From Avanaerovorax sp964442135 (GTDB lineage: Bacteria; Bacillota; Clostridia; Peptostreptococcales; Anaerovoracaceae), in contig CAYTYN010000008.1 in the NCBI GenBank assembly GCA_964442135.1, positions 1 through 49,665 of the forward strand: a DNA stretch of 49,665 nt. The letters are read 5' to 3'. The notes under the pieces were generated by a model. That model searched no databases. It saw only the letters and a program-made list of their open reading frames with translations, and had not been told where the DNA came from. Positions 16,713-24,669 of the stretch are shown here, piece after piece. A program made the translations under genes and the position numbers. How positions within the stretch are numbered: position 1 is the first letter of the stretch; the number at the start of each line of letters is the position of its first letter.

Positions 16713-17372
16713 ATGAGTATTATTAAGGAAATAAACGAAAATAATTTCGACGCTCTGCCTCTTACAGAAGCGGTATACCAGAAGCTGCTGAAGGATATTC
16801 TGACAGGCCGCGTAAAGAAAAACGCCAGACTCGTGGAGAAAAGCGTGTGTGAAGCCTATAACGCGAGCAGAACCCCGGTACGGGAAGCCCTCGCCCGCCT
16901 TGAAAAGGACGGGGTCATAAGGCTGATCCCGAACAAGGGTGCGGTGGTCACAGGCTTTTCCGACCGAGAGATATGGGATTTATTTGAAATGCGCACAGAT
17001 TATGAAGTCCTGGCTGTACGCTTAAGCATAACCCGCATAACGGAAGAGCAGATGGATGAGCTTGATGAGATATACGACTTTATGAAGTTCTACACTGACA
17101 AAGACGATATCCCTAAGATGATCAGCATCAACAACGCTTTTCACCGGCAGATATATAAGTCTGCTCACAACAGGCTTCTGGAGGATACTCTCCTCAGATA
17201 TCAGACTATCATAAACTACTGCAGCTCGTCCAACTATTTCGCGCCGGGATACCTTCACGAGGTCTTCAAAGAGCATTCGCGGATATATAATGCCTTCAAA
17301 AGCGGTAGCCCCGATAACGGGGCCAGGGCTATGAAGGTACACATGAAAAACTCAATCAGGCGGCGGGGATAG
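16713..17372 (+). CDS. GntR-family transcriptional regulator, FCD (FadR) subfamily
   Basis: A 219-residue regulator. Residues 15-85 form the GntR winged helix (YQKLLKDILTGRVKKNARLVEKSV, split, with SRTPVREALARLEKDGVIRL as the recognition region). Residues 90-215 form an all-helical FCD ligand domain with the usual metal-binding histidines in NNAFHRQIY, EHSRIYNAF and MKVHMKNS, suggesting a small carboxylate effector. No neighbouring metabolic gene gives away the effector: nth is divergent and clpB is convergent. There is no ribosome site, and the -10 box sits six bases from the ATG, so translation is probably leaderless. No other good start codon lies nearby. Autoregulation is likely from the operator over the -35. 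Confidence 0.9.
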   Translation: MSIIKEINENNFDALPLTEAVYQKLLKDILTGRVKKNARLVEKSVCEAYNASRTPVREALARLEKDGVIRLIPNKGAVVTGFSDREIWDLFEMRTDYEVLAVRLSITRITEEQMDELDEIYDFMKFYTDKDDIPKMISINNAFHRQIYKSAHNRLLEDTLLRYQTIINYCSSSNYFAPGYLHEVFKEHSRIYNAFKSGSPDNGARAMKVHMKNSIRRRG

Positions 17373-17395
17373 GTATATTCATTCTCTTCACCCCT

Positions 17396-19984
17396 CTACA
17401 GAGGTTTAAACTGAAGCTGACCACCTTCAGCGGAAATCTCTACCTTGTCTCCGTCTGCCACATCACCTCTTATTATCATCTCGGCAAGAACAGTCTCTAT
17501 GTTTTTCTGGATATACCTCTTTACCGGACGGGCGCCGTAATTAGGATCGTAGGCCTCTGAAGCTATGAACCTCTTGCCGCCGCCTGTGAGCTCCAGAGTT
17601 ATGTCTCTGTCCTCCAGACGCTTCTCCAGAGCCTTCATGGTAAGGTCGGTTATCTTGATGACCTGTTCCTCAGTGAGCGGGCTGAATACTACTACGTCAT
17701 CTATACGGTTCAGAAACTCAGGTCTGAAGTAATTCTTCAGCTGCCCCTCCACTCGGTCCTTTACCTCCCGGTCAATGCTGCCGTCAGGTCTTATATTCTC
17801 TATAAGCTCTCCGCTTCCTATGTTGGATGTCATTATGACTACGGTGTTCTTAAAGTCAACGGTCCTGCCCTGATTATCGGTCAGCCTCCCGTCGTCCAAA
17901 AGCTGGAGCAGTATGTTAAATACATCGGGATGAGCCTTTTCTATCTCATCGAACAGTATTACGCTGTACGGTCTTCTTCTTACAGCCTCTGTAAGCTGTC
18001 CTCCTTCGTCGTATCCCACGTATCCCGGGGGAGCTCCCACCAGTCTGGATACCGAGTGTTTCTCCATATATTCGGACATGTCTATCCTTATAAGGTTTTT
18101 CTCCGTATCGAACAGCGCTTCGGCCAGCGCCTTAGCAAGCTCTGTCTTGCCTACGCCGGTAGGCCCCAGGAAAATGAAAGATCCGATAGGCCTGTTTTCT
18201 GCCTTAAGACCTGCTCGTGCTCTCAATATGGCTTCCGATACGGCTTCTACTCCTTCCTCCTGACCTATTACTCTCCTGTGGAGTATGTCGGTAAGCCTCA
18301 GAAGCTTCTCTCTCTCCCCTTCTACCAGCTTAGTCACCGGTATTCCCGTCCAGGAAGAGACTATCTCCGCAATCTCCTCTTCGTTTACCTCTTCCTTTAG
18401 AAGCCGTTTCTCAGAGGTATCAGCGTTTTCCTTCTCCGCCTCCAGCCTTTTCTCCAGCTCAGGAAGGGTTCCGTATTTCAGCTTCGCCAGAGTTTCCAGG
18501 TCATAATTTCTCTCCGCCTCTTCCATCTGATGTCTGACAGCGTCGATCTCTTCCTTAGTCTCCTTGGCGTCCGAAATAGCCCTCTTCTCGTTTTCCCATT
18601 GCGCTCTCATGGAAGCGTTCTCATCCTTAAGCTGAGCCAGCTCTTTTTCCAAAGTCTCCAGCCTCGCTTTAGATCCCCTGTCCGTCTCCTTGCTGAGCGC
18701 CTGCTTTTCTATCTCCAGCTGCATTATCTTTCGGGATATCTCATCGAGCTCGGCCGGCATGCTGTCGATCTCCGTCCTTATTCTGGCGGCGGCTTCATCC
18801 ATCAGGTCGATAGCCTTGTCAGGGAGAAATCTGTCGGATATGTACCTGTCAGACATTGTAGCGCAGGCTATGAGAGCCCCATCGGTGATCCTGACTCCAT
18901 GGTGAATCTCGAATCTTTCCTTAAGACCTCTTAAAATGGATATGGTATCCTCTACGCTTGGCTGATCCACCATAACCTTCTGGAAACGTCTCTCAAGCGC
19001 CGCATCCTTTTCTATGTACTTTCTGTACTCGTCCAGGGTGGTAGCTCCTATGCAGTGGAGTTCACCTCTGGCCAGCTTCGGCTTCAGGAGATTTCCTGCG
19101 TCCATGGAGCCTTCAGTCCTTCCGGCTCCTACAATGTTGTGCATCTCATCTATGAAGAGTATTATCCTGCCTTCAGATTTCTCTATCTCGTTAAGGACAG
19201 CCTTAAGCCTCTCCTCGAATTCGCCTCTGAACTTGGCCCCTGCGATCAAGGCTCCCATATCCAGGGCGAATATGGTCTTATCCTTCAAGCCTTCAGGCAC
19301 GTCCCCCTTTAATATTCTCTGCGCCAGTCCTTCTACTACAGCCGTCTTACCTACGCCCGGCTCGCCTATGAGCACAGGGTTATTCTTAGTCCTCCTGGAG
19401 AGAATCTGAATAGTATGTCTGATCTCTCCGTCTCTTCCTATAACAGGGTCAAGCTTTCCTTCTCGCGCCATCTCTACGAGATCCCGTCCGTACTTGTTGA
19501 GAGCGTCGTAATTGTCCTCAGGGCTCTGGCCGGTGATGCGCTGATTTCCTCTCACCTTGGACAGCGCATCGAGGAACTTGTCCCCGGTTATCTGGTATCT
19601 CCGGAATATCTGAGCGGAAGTGGTGTTCCTCTCGGACAGCATTGCCAGGTAAATGTGCTCGACGCTTACGTATTCGTCCTTGAATTCTTCAGCCTTCTTT
19701 TCGGCTTCCATCAAAACTCTGTTAAGTCTTCCGGATGCGTAAATCTGATCATTGCCGCCGGAGACTTTAGGCAGCTTGCCAATCTCCCTCTCAAGATCTC
19801 TTTCGATCTGTTCGGGCTCCACTCCCATGCTCTTTATCAGCTTAGGTATCAAGCCGTCCTTCTGACGGAGGAGAGCCAGGTGCAGATGCTCCACGTCGAG
19901 AGTCTGATTCCCTTCTGAAATAGCGATATTCTGGCTATCCATAACAGCCTGCTGAGCTTTTTGCGTGTATTTTTCGATATTCAC
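17396..19984 (-). CDS. clpB: ATP-dependent disaggregase ClpB
   Basis: Hexameric AAA+ chaperone that pulls polypeptides out of aggregates together with DnaK. The 862-residue product has the N-terminal double Clp domain, AAA1 with Walker A GEPGVGKTAVVEG and Walker B ILFIDEMHNIVGAG, the coiled-coil middle domain (about residues 400-520) that marks ClpB rather than ClpA/C, and AAA2 with GPTGVGKTELAK and VILFDEIEKAHPDVFN. I start it at GTG 19984 (NIEKYTQKAQQAV), eight bases after AGGGGTGAT; the upstream GTG at 20005 would put this site inside the gene. A CIRCE operator lies 90 bases upstream, so it should be HrcA-repressed and heat induced. Confidence 0.97.
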   Translation of the reverse strand: MNIEKYTQKAQQAVMDSQNIAISEGNQTLDVEHLHLALLRQKDGLIPKLIKSMGVEPEQIERDLEREIGKLPKVSGGNDQIYASGRLNRVLMEAEKKAEEFKDEYVSVEHIYLAMLSERNTTSAQIFRRYQITGDKFLDALSKVRGNQRITGQSPEDNYDALNKYGRDLVEMAREGKLDPVIGRDGEIRHTIQILSRRTKNNPVLIGEPGVGKTAVVEGLAQRILKGDVPEGLKDKTIFALDMGALIAGAKFRGEFEERLKAVLNEIEKSEGRIILFIDEMHNIVGAGRTEGSMDAGNLLKPKLARGELHCIGATTLDEYRKYIEKDAALERRFQKVMVDQPSVEDTISILRGLKERFEIHHGVRITDGALIACATMSDRYISDRFLPDKAIDLMDEAAARIRTEIDSMPAELDEISRKIMQLEIEKQALSKETDRGSKARLETLEKELAQLKDENASMRAQWENEKRAISDAKETKEEIDAVRHQMEEAERNYDLETLAKLKYGTLPELEKRLEAEKENADTSEKRLLKEEVNEEEIAEIVSSWTGIPVTKLVEGEREKLLRLTDILHRRVIGQEEGVEAVSEAILRARAGLKAENRPIGSFIFLGPTGVGKTELAKALAEALFDTEKNLIRIDMSEYMEKHSVSRLVGAPPGYVGYDEGGQLTEAVRRRPYSVILFDEIEKAHPDVFNILLQLLDDGRLTDNQGRTVDFKNTVVIMTSNIGSGELIENIRPDGSIDREVKDRVEGQLKNYFRPEFLNRIDDVVVFSPLTEEQVIKITDLTMKALEKRLEDRDITLELTGGGKRFIASEAYDPNYGARPVKRYIQKNIETVLAEMIIRGDVADGDKVEISAEGGQLQFKPL

Positions 19985-20074
19985 TATATCATCACCCCTT
20001 TTCACAGATATAAGGATTATATCCTTGCTTACGATTATATATTACTACCGGCGGAGGCAAAATGCAAGGACTTT

Positions 20075-20101
20075 TTAGCACTCATCATTAAAGAGTGCTA
20101 A
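20075..20101. promoter_or_regulatory. CIRCE operator (HrcA-binding site) of clpB
   Basis: TTAGCACTC-N9-GAGTGCTAA, a perfect match to the CIRCE consensus with the standard nine-base spacer. It sits three bases downstream of a TATGAT -10 box (20105-20110, minus strand), so the expected clpB transcription start falls inside the operator, the usual place for HrcA repression. A -35 for that box is weak (GTTCAC at 16 bases). A second possible promoter, TTGCAT-N17-TAATAT, lies just downstream of the operator. Confidence 0.95.
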
Positions 20102-20110
20102 CAAATCATA

Positions 20111-20326
20111 GCCCCCGGCTTTAGGGGTGAACTTAGGGATTAGCCAAAACAAGCAATTTTAAGCCGACCTTCTTCAAGGGGGAAAACAAAAAAGCCACCC
20201 TTCTTCACGGCCTGCACCTGTTAAACCCGCCCCCCCGCCGGACGTTGATCGCCCATCCGCCGAGAGGGGTTTGCCCATTTGCGGTGAATCCTTAAAGCTT
20301 TATAATCTCACCGGCATAGCCGGTGG
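20111..20326. mobile_element. Gene-free hairpin-rich stretch; possible decayed IS200/IS605-type element
   Basis: The 20102-20475 gap has no credible gene. It holds a short hairpin CCCC-GGCTTTA-GGGG (20113-20127), a terminator-like hairpin with six T on the minus strand (20188-20213), a long imperfect GC-rich hairpin closed by AAACCC/GGGTTT (20223-20272), and CACCGGC-ATA-GCCGGTG (20309-20325). Subterminal hairpins at both edges plus a strong internal terminator hairpin is the plan of IS200/IS605 elements, whose ends are recognised as hairpins by a Y1 transposase. No transposase remains. Alternatives: a small RNA on the minus strand, or simply two terminators back to back. Confidence 0.25.
20188..20213 (-). 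terminator. Terminator-like hairpin with T6, minus strand
   Basis: Minus-strand AGGCCGT and GTGGCTT form a seven-pair stem with several G-T pairs, followed by TTTTTTG. It lies upstream of the clpB promoter and would end any minus-strand transcript coming from the hairpin-rich gap. Confidence 0.4.
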
Positions 20327-20404
20327 TTTATTGTTTCTCACCCTTCGTGCCTGAAACCGCCGCTAAAGACAGAATTAAAGCATATGCGTATACATAAATT
20401 GCGT

Positions 20405-20433
20405 TTCTAAATTTTTAACAAAAATGATATAAT
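20405..20433 (+). promoter_or_regulatory. Predicted promoter of the YczE-like gene
   Basis: TTCTAA, 17 bases, TATAAT, with the start codon about 43 bases past the -10 box. The -10 is perfect, the -35 weak. Confidence 0.5.
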
Positions 20434-20475
20434 CAAGGGGATGCTGATCAAAAAGATAAAGGAGGATTGACAGTA

Positions 20476-21126
20476 TTGACAAAATTTAATGTGAATTTAT
20501 TTAAGAGATACCTGCTTCTTCTCATAGGCCTTTCCATTATGACCTTTGGTATTGCCTTTTCAGTCAGGGCAAATCTGGGAACATCTCCCGTTTCCAGCGT
20601 TCCCTATGTTATAAGCACCTTCGCCCCTCTCACTCTTGGAACGGCCACCATCGCAATGCACTGTGTCTTTATTCTCATTCAGATTCTCGTACTGAGGAAG
20701 AATTACAACCCTATACAGCTGCTCCAGCTTCCTGTCGCTTTTTTCTTCGGCTATCTCAGTGATTTCTCTCTTTGGGTCATACGGGATATATCACCGGATA
20801 CTTACCTTCAGCAGTGGATATGCTGCGCCGTTGGAATCTTCCTAGTCGCCGTCGGCGTCAGCTTCGAGGTCAAGGCCAATGTGGTAGTTCTGGCCGGAGA
20901 AGGTGTGGTTCTCGCCATGTGCAAAGCGATTTCCGGAATAAAATTCGGATACATGAAGGTGGGATTCGACGTCACTCTGGTAGGGATCGCCTGCGTCCTT
21001 TCTATCGTATTTACCGGACAGGTTCAGGGCGTAAGGGAGGGAACCGTAGCCGCCGCCCTTTTAGTCGGACTGATTGCGAAGAGGCTGGGAAAGCTGATGT
21101 CCCCTGTTAAAACGGAAGATGCTTAG
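20476..21126 (+). CDS. YczE/YitT-like integral membrane protein
   Basis: A 216-residue membrane protein with five to six hydrophobic helices. The opening block RYLLLLIGLSIMTFGIAFSV followed by RANLGTSPVSSVPYV is typical of the YczE/YyaS/YitT group (DUF6198), proteins of unknown activity, sometimes near regulators or transporters. No catalytic residues stand out. Two TTG codons can start it; I prefer the second (20476) because AGGAGG lies ten bases upstream, whereas the first (20467) is only one base from that site. It stands alone: its 3' end meets the site-2 protease gene tail to tail with an 11-base gap and no clear terminator. Confidence 0.8.
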   Translation: MTKFNVNLFKRYLLLLIGLSIMTFGIAFSVRANLGTSPVSSVPYVISTFAPLTLGTATIAMHCVFILIQILVLRKNYNPIQLLQLPVAFFFGYLSDFSLWVIRDISPDTYLQQWICCAVGIFLVAVGVSFEVKANVVVLAGEGVVLAMCKAISGIKFGYMKVGFDVTLVGIACVLSIVFTGQVQGVREGTVAAALLVGLIAKRLGKLMSPVKTEDA

Positions 21127-21137
21127 GATTCCTCTCA

Positions 21138-21863
21138 TCACAGGTATAATATCCTGAGAAGAAGAGAGTATACCGTATTGATAGGCCATGTCAAAAGCAG
21201 ATCGGTTATATTGAAAAAGATACATATGAGCAGTATGAAAAAACCGTATCTATAGAGCATATACCACCAGTCATATTTCTTCAGTCCGAATATCTGGGTC
21301 ACGATATTGAATCCATCCAGCGGTGGAATAGGAAGCAGATTAAACGCCATCAGCACTACATTAATCTGCACTATGTACAGCAGTATTTCAATGATAACAC
21401 TTCCCAGCCGGCTTACGGCGAAGGATGCCGAAGCAATGAATATACCCTTTACTATGAACATAAATACGGCAGCTGTGACCAGATTCATCACCACACCGGC
21501 GAAGGCTACCATCATCTCTCCAAGCCGCCTGCGCTTATAGTATCGGGGATCGATCTGAACCGGAATGCCCCATCCGAATCCGCACAACAGCAGAGCGAGA
21601 AATCCTATGGGGTCTATGTGGGCCGACGGGTTTATGGTCAGCCTTCCCTGCATCTCAGGGGTCGGATCTCCCAGCCTATGGGAAACGAATCCATGGGCCC
21701 ATTCGTGAACCGAAAGTCCTATGATTATACCCGGCAGCATCATGAGTCTGGTAATGAGCCACTCGAGGGGGTTGGAATACACTCCCGATACCATGTTCAT
21801 CAGTATGATCAGGATCATGAAAATCCCCAAAGGGGAGTTTAAATACTGTTTAATTTTTCTCAT
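21138..21863 (-). CDS. Site-2 protease family (M50) intramembrane zinc protease
   Basis: A 241-residue membrane metalloprotease. It has the zinc motif in GLSVHEWAHGFVSHRLGD (HExxH near residue 50) and the second motif LLPIPPLDGFN near residue 180, which supplies the third zinc ligand (Asp), set in five or six hydrophobic helices. It belongs to the short, PDZ-less group that includes SpoIVFB and YwhC; the substrate cannot be predicted. ATG start with GAGGAT eight bases upstream. It has a good promoter of its own 46 bases upstream although it follows the GatD-like gene in the same direction. Confidence 0.9.
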   Translation of the reverse strand: MRKIKQYLNSPLGIFMILIILMNMVSGVYSNPLEWLITRLMMLPGIIIGLSVHEWAHGFVSHRLGDPTPEMQGRLTINPSAHIDPIGFLALLLCGFGWGIPVQIDPRYYKRRRLGEMMVAFAGVVMNLVTAAVFMFIVKGIFIASASFAVSRLGSVIIEILLYIVQINVVLMAFNLLPIPPLDGFNIVTQIFGLKKYDWWYMLYRYGFFILLICIFFNITDLLLTWPINTVYSLLLRILYL

Positions 21864-21908
21864 CAGTCAACATCCTCTAAAATTAGTTTTGTGTGATTTT
21901 AACCCTAA

Positions 21909-21937
21909 AGTATAAAAATTGTGTGAGGAATTGGTAA
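21909..21937 (-). promoter_or_regulatory. Predicted promoter of the site-2 protease gene
   Basis: TTACCA, 17 bases, TATACT on the minus strand. The octamer TCACACAA occurs twice here, once in the spacer and once just downstream, which could be a regulator site; this is only an observation. Confidence 0.55.
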
Positions 21938-21940
21938 AAA

Positions 21941-22669
21941 CTAATAATAGAAACCGATCTTAGGATCGCTGTATTCTGCCACTCTTACTCTGTGAGCATC
22001 CATGGCCGCTTCCATGAAAGCCGGTTTTGCGTCGGAGCCTGTCTCCTTAAGTATCTCACCCATCAGAAGCGGATTCAAGACGAACAGAGGTCCTATGACG
22101 TATGTAGCCATGAAATTATTATATCTTATCCCCTCTTCCTTAACATCCGGATTGAACCCCGGCCCTCTCACAGTCGAGAAGAGAGGATTCAGTTCGTCGT
22201 CATAGTAGGAATGGGTGAATTGGTTCTTGTATCCCGCAATGTCTATATCGCCGTACTTTCCCAGGTAGAGAGAATTGAATCTCTTCATCATCTTACGCTC
22301 TGTATGGAAACGGAAAAGACCTAAGCACTCCTCATGCTCGCCGGTATCATCTGTTATGCCGCTGCCGAATATTTCCAGAGCGTTTCCCGTTATCAGTATC
22401 CGCTGGCCATTTTCTATAGAGGTGGAGATGGCGTCCTTGTATTTTCCCAGCTTCTCGATAGCCAGAACCTGTGAGCTTTCACTCATAGTCCCCATGTATA
22501 CCAGATCGAAGCCCTCTTTTCCTTCAGGATCAGCGTCCAGGAAGGCCGGCTTTTCGTTTATGTCAGTTTCCTTTATATAGATATCAGGCACTGACTTTTC
22601 CAAGTACCTTATATTTCCCAGTTCGCCGTAAAGGTTAGCTATTTCCGGAAACAAAACTTCTACTCTCAT
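21941..22669 (-). CDS. GatD-like glutamine amidotransferase homologue lacking catalytic Cys and His
   Basis: A 242-residue protein of the CobQ/GatD class-I amidotransferase fold, coupled to the MurT-like gene by a four-base overlap. True GatD supplies ammonia to MurT, which amidates glutamate of lipid II. Compared with GatD as I remember it, the nucleophile block LTICGGYQFLG is here LITGNALEIFG, so the catalytic cysteine is replaced by glycine (residue 95), and the histidine in TYLHGP is isoleucine in TYVIGP (residue 192). The fold around them is kept, including NLYGELGNI at the start and the VYMGTMSESSQ strand. It therefore probably cannot hydrolyse glutamine; it may be a structural partner or use another chemistry. 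Confidence 0.85.
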   Translation of the reverse strand: MRVEVLFPEIANLYGELGNIRYLEKSVPDIYIKETDINEKPAFLDADPEGKEGFDLVYMGTMSESSQVLAIEKLGKYKDAISTSIENGQRILITGNALEIFGSGITDDTGEHEECLGLFRFHTERKMMKRFNSLYLGKYGDIDIAGYKNQFTHSYYDDELNPLFSTVRGPGFNPDVKEEGIRYNNFMATYVIGPLFVLNPLLMGEILKETGSDAKPAFMEAAMDAHRVRVAEYSDPKIGFYY

Positions 22670-24042
22670 TTTGATTCCTCCTTCCTCATGGCGGAAAGAA
22701 CTCCCTCCCTCACCTTGTTCGCAAGCTCTATGGAATCCGTTCCGTAGAGAATATATACGTTATCATCCTCGAAGATTCGCAAAAGCCCCGGAGAGTCAGT
22801 CTCCTTCTCGCAGGATGAAATCATATCCTCCGGTATTCCGGCGATTAAGAGCCGAAGCTTATAGTCCTTTTCCCTCGGCCCCGTTACCACTATGTGCTCT
22901 ATGCCGTTTCCATTGAGGAATTCGAAATCACAGTCGTACATCCAGCAGGTGTTCTCAGACCAGTTCCCCATATCCTCAAGGTTGTTCATCATAAGGATTA
23001 TCTCCTTTTTTCCGGGCTGTTGGATTATGTATTCGAAAACCCGTGAACACGCGTAAGCGTTCCTGTCCTTGGAGAGGAGCATGATCACCTTCTTATCCCC
23101 GATCTCCGTTACGTCATAACGGCTTTTCACTATACCCGTCTCATTCATGAACCCCTTGATTTCCTTCAGGCTGTGGCCCAGCTGATGCATCATGGCTATG
23201 ACCATAACCTGATTATATATGTTAAAGGTGCTCTCGTTCATAAGGCAGAACTCCTCCGATTCAGAGCCTGTCCTCATCTTCATGGTCATAGACTTTTTAT
23301 CCACGTCAAAGGCTCCATAGTCATAGTCCGGAGATCCGAACCCGCACTGTGGGCAGTATCCTCTCCCTATGCTGCTGTATCTGACGTACTCGTACTTCAG
23401 CCCGGTGTGACAAACAGGGCATATCCTCATGTCGTTTATAAGGTTCACGCTTTCCGTCAGGTCCCCATCCATTTTCTCTATTCCGAAATATACCCTTTGG
23501 TTTTTCGGCGCTATTCCGCAGGATAGCAGATCGTCGCCATTAAGCACCAGCTTTGTCTCCACGGGTATATTGCCCTCCAGAATTTTCCTTATGTATTCCG
23601 GATGGGCGTTTCTCATTATGGAATCTCTTGACAGATTGGTGACTATCATGTAATCAGGTTTTACGTACGGAAATATGTGCATCGCCGATCTTTCATCTAT
23701 TTCCAGCACGGCACACTCATACTTTTCCCTGTTAAATATATTCACGCCGGATATGAGGCATGTAGCGATACCGGAAGCTATGTTGGTTCCCAGGCTGTTA
23801 TTTAAAACTACCTTTCCCGCTTTCCGCAGTACGTCGCTTAAAAGATTGGAAACTGTCGTCTTTCCGTTGGTTCCCGTCACAGCTATTATCATGTCCGGCT
23901 TCCTCACGTATCTGAGAAAATCGGGACAGAGCTTGAGAGCCACTGCGCCCGGAAAATTCGTTCCGTTCCTGCGCGCAAGCTTAAGCGCAATAACAGACAG
24001 CTTCGCGGCTGTTAAGGCAGCGCTGAATCTAAGTTTACTCAT
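22666..24042 (-). CDS. MurT-like Mur ligase (DUF1727), partner of the GatD-like protein
   Basis: A 458-residue Mur-ligase-fold ATPase. It has an N-terminal segment preceding the P-loop TGTNGKTT (residues 56-63), a zinc ribbon inserted in the middle domain (Cys208, 211, 230, 233; CPVC and CPQC), and the C-terminal DUF1727 domain, which together define MurT. In classical MurT an aspartate in a DxSW motif completes the triad of GatD; here that place reads NTCW (Asn364), so the amidation triad seems lost on this side too (my alignment from memory). ATP binding looks intact. Good ribosome site GGAGG six bases upstream. The true lipid II amidase may be encoded elsewhere in the genome. Confidence 0.88.
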   Translation of the reverse strand: MSKLRFSAALTAAKLSVIALKLARRNGTNFPGAVALKLCPDFLRYVRKPDMIIAVTGTNGKTTVSNLLSDVLRKAGKVVLNNSLGTNIASGIATCLISGVNIFNREKYECAVLEIDERSAMHIFPYVKPDYMIVTNLSRDSIMRNAHPEYIRKILEGNIPVETKLVLNGDDLLSCGIAPKNQRVYFGIEKMDGDLTESVNLINDMRICPVCHTGLKYEYVRYSSIGRGYCPQCGFGSPDYDYGAFDVDKKSMTMKMRTGSESEEFCLMNESTFNIYNQVMVIAMMHQLGHSLKEIKGFMNETGIVKSRYDVTEIGDKKVIMLLSKDRNAYACSRVFEYIIQQPGKKEIILMMNNLEDMGNWSENTCWMYDCDFEFLNGNGIEHIVVTGPREKDYKLRLLIAGIPEDMISSCEKETDSPGLLRIFEDDNVYILYGTDSIELANKVREGVLSAMRKEESK

Positions 24043-24133
24043 TTTTGACCTCCATATGGACGATTATTCTTCCGGTATAGAAGCTGGCATGGCTCAGCCC
24101 CATTAGGTCACATCCCCGGCTTGTCTCTGCCAT
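24035..24133 (-). CDS. Possible 32-codon ORF between cobO and the MurT-like gene
   Basis: An ATG two bases past the cobO stop opens 32 codons that end in TAA overlapping the start of the MurT-like gene. It fills the whole gap. The peptide starts MAETSRGCDLMGL and shows no known motif. There is no strong ribosome site, but coupling to cobO is possible. It might be a coupling peptide, a remnant of a longer gene, or chance. Confidence 0.25.
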   Translation of the reverse strand: MAETSRGCDLMGLSHASFYTGRIIVHMEVKNE

Positions 24134-24135
24134 AG

Positions 24136-24669
24136 CTACGCCTCTATGCCCTTTCTGGCCTGTATACCTCTGTCGAAGGGATGCTTTACCTTATCTATTC
24201 TGGATACGTAATCGGCAAGTTCCACCAGCTCATCTGACGGATATCTTCCGGTGAGCACTACCTCAAGATGCTCCGGCTTATTCTTCAAAAAGTCCAGCAC
24301 CACCTTTTCATCGAGAAGTCCGGCTTCTATAGCCCCCAAGGTTTCATCCATGACGAGCATGTCATAAGCTCCGTTTTCCGTAACCTTCTTGGCGTCATCG
24401 ACTTCCTTGGCGCTGATTCTCTTCGTCTCATTCTTTTCCTCTTCAGTCATTTGGAACGAAAATTTCTTAACCGGCGTAGTCTCCAAGATATCCACTCCGT
24501 CAAGTCCGGCAAGAACCTTCAGCTCGCTGCTGGTTCCCGTCTTCAAAAACTGCATGAACAGAACCTTGAGACCGTATCCTGAGGCTCTGACCGTAAGTCC
24601 TACGGCACAAGTGGTCTTTCCCTTTCCTTCTCCGCAGTAAATGTGGATCAGTCCTAAATTATTTCTCAT
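24136..24669 (-). CDS. cobO: Cob(I)yrinic acid a,c-diamide adenosyltransferase
   Basis: CobO/BtuR-type enzyme that transfers the adenosyl group of ATP to cobalt of corrinoids, giving adenosylcobalamin. The 177-residue protein has the inverted-nucleotide P-loop GEGKGKTT at its start, then VLFMQFLKTG, VMDETLGAIEAGLL and VLTGRYPSDELVELADYV, all typical. No other cobalamin gene is in the window, so it more likely serves salvage than de novo synthesis. GAGGAG sits eight bases before the ATG; the gene touches miaB end to start by one base, so it is in the long operon. No cobalamin riboswitch is visible upstream. Confidence 0.93.
   Translation of the reverse strand: MRNNLGLIHIYCGEGKGKTTCAVGLTVRASGYGLKVLFMQFLKTGTSSELKVLAGLDGVDILETTPVKKFSFQMTEEEKNETKRISAKEVDDAKKVTENGAYDMLVMDETLGAIEAGLLDEKVVLDFLKNKPEHLEVVLTGRYPSDELVELADYVSRIDKVKHPFDRGIQARKGIEA

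Noticed and set aside
21127..21137. Terminator between the convergent YczE-like and site-2 protease genes
   Set aside because: The 11-base gap has no hairpin or T-run; any termination must occur inside the opposing genes.
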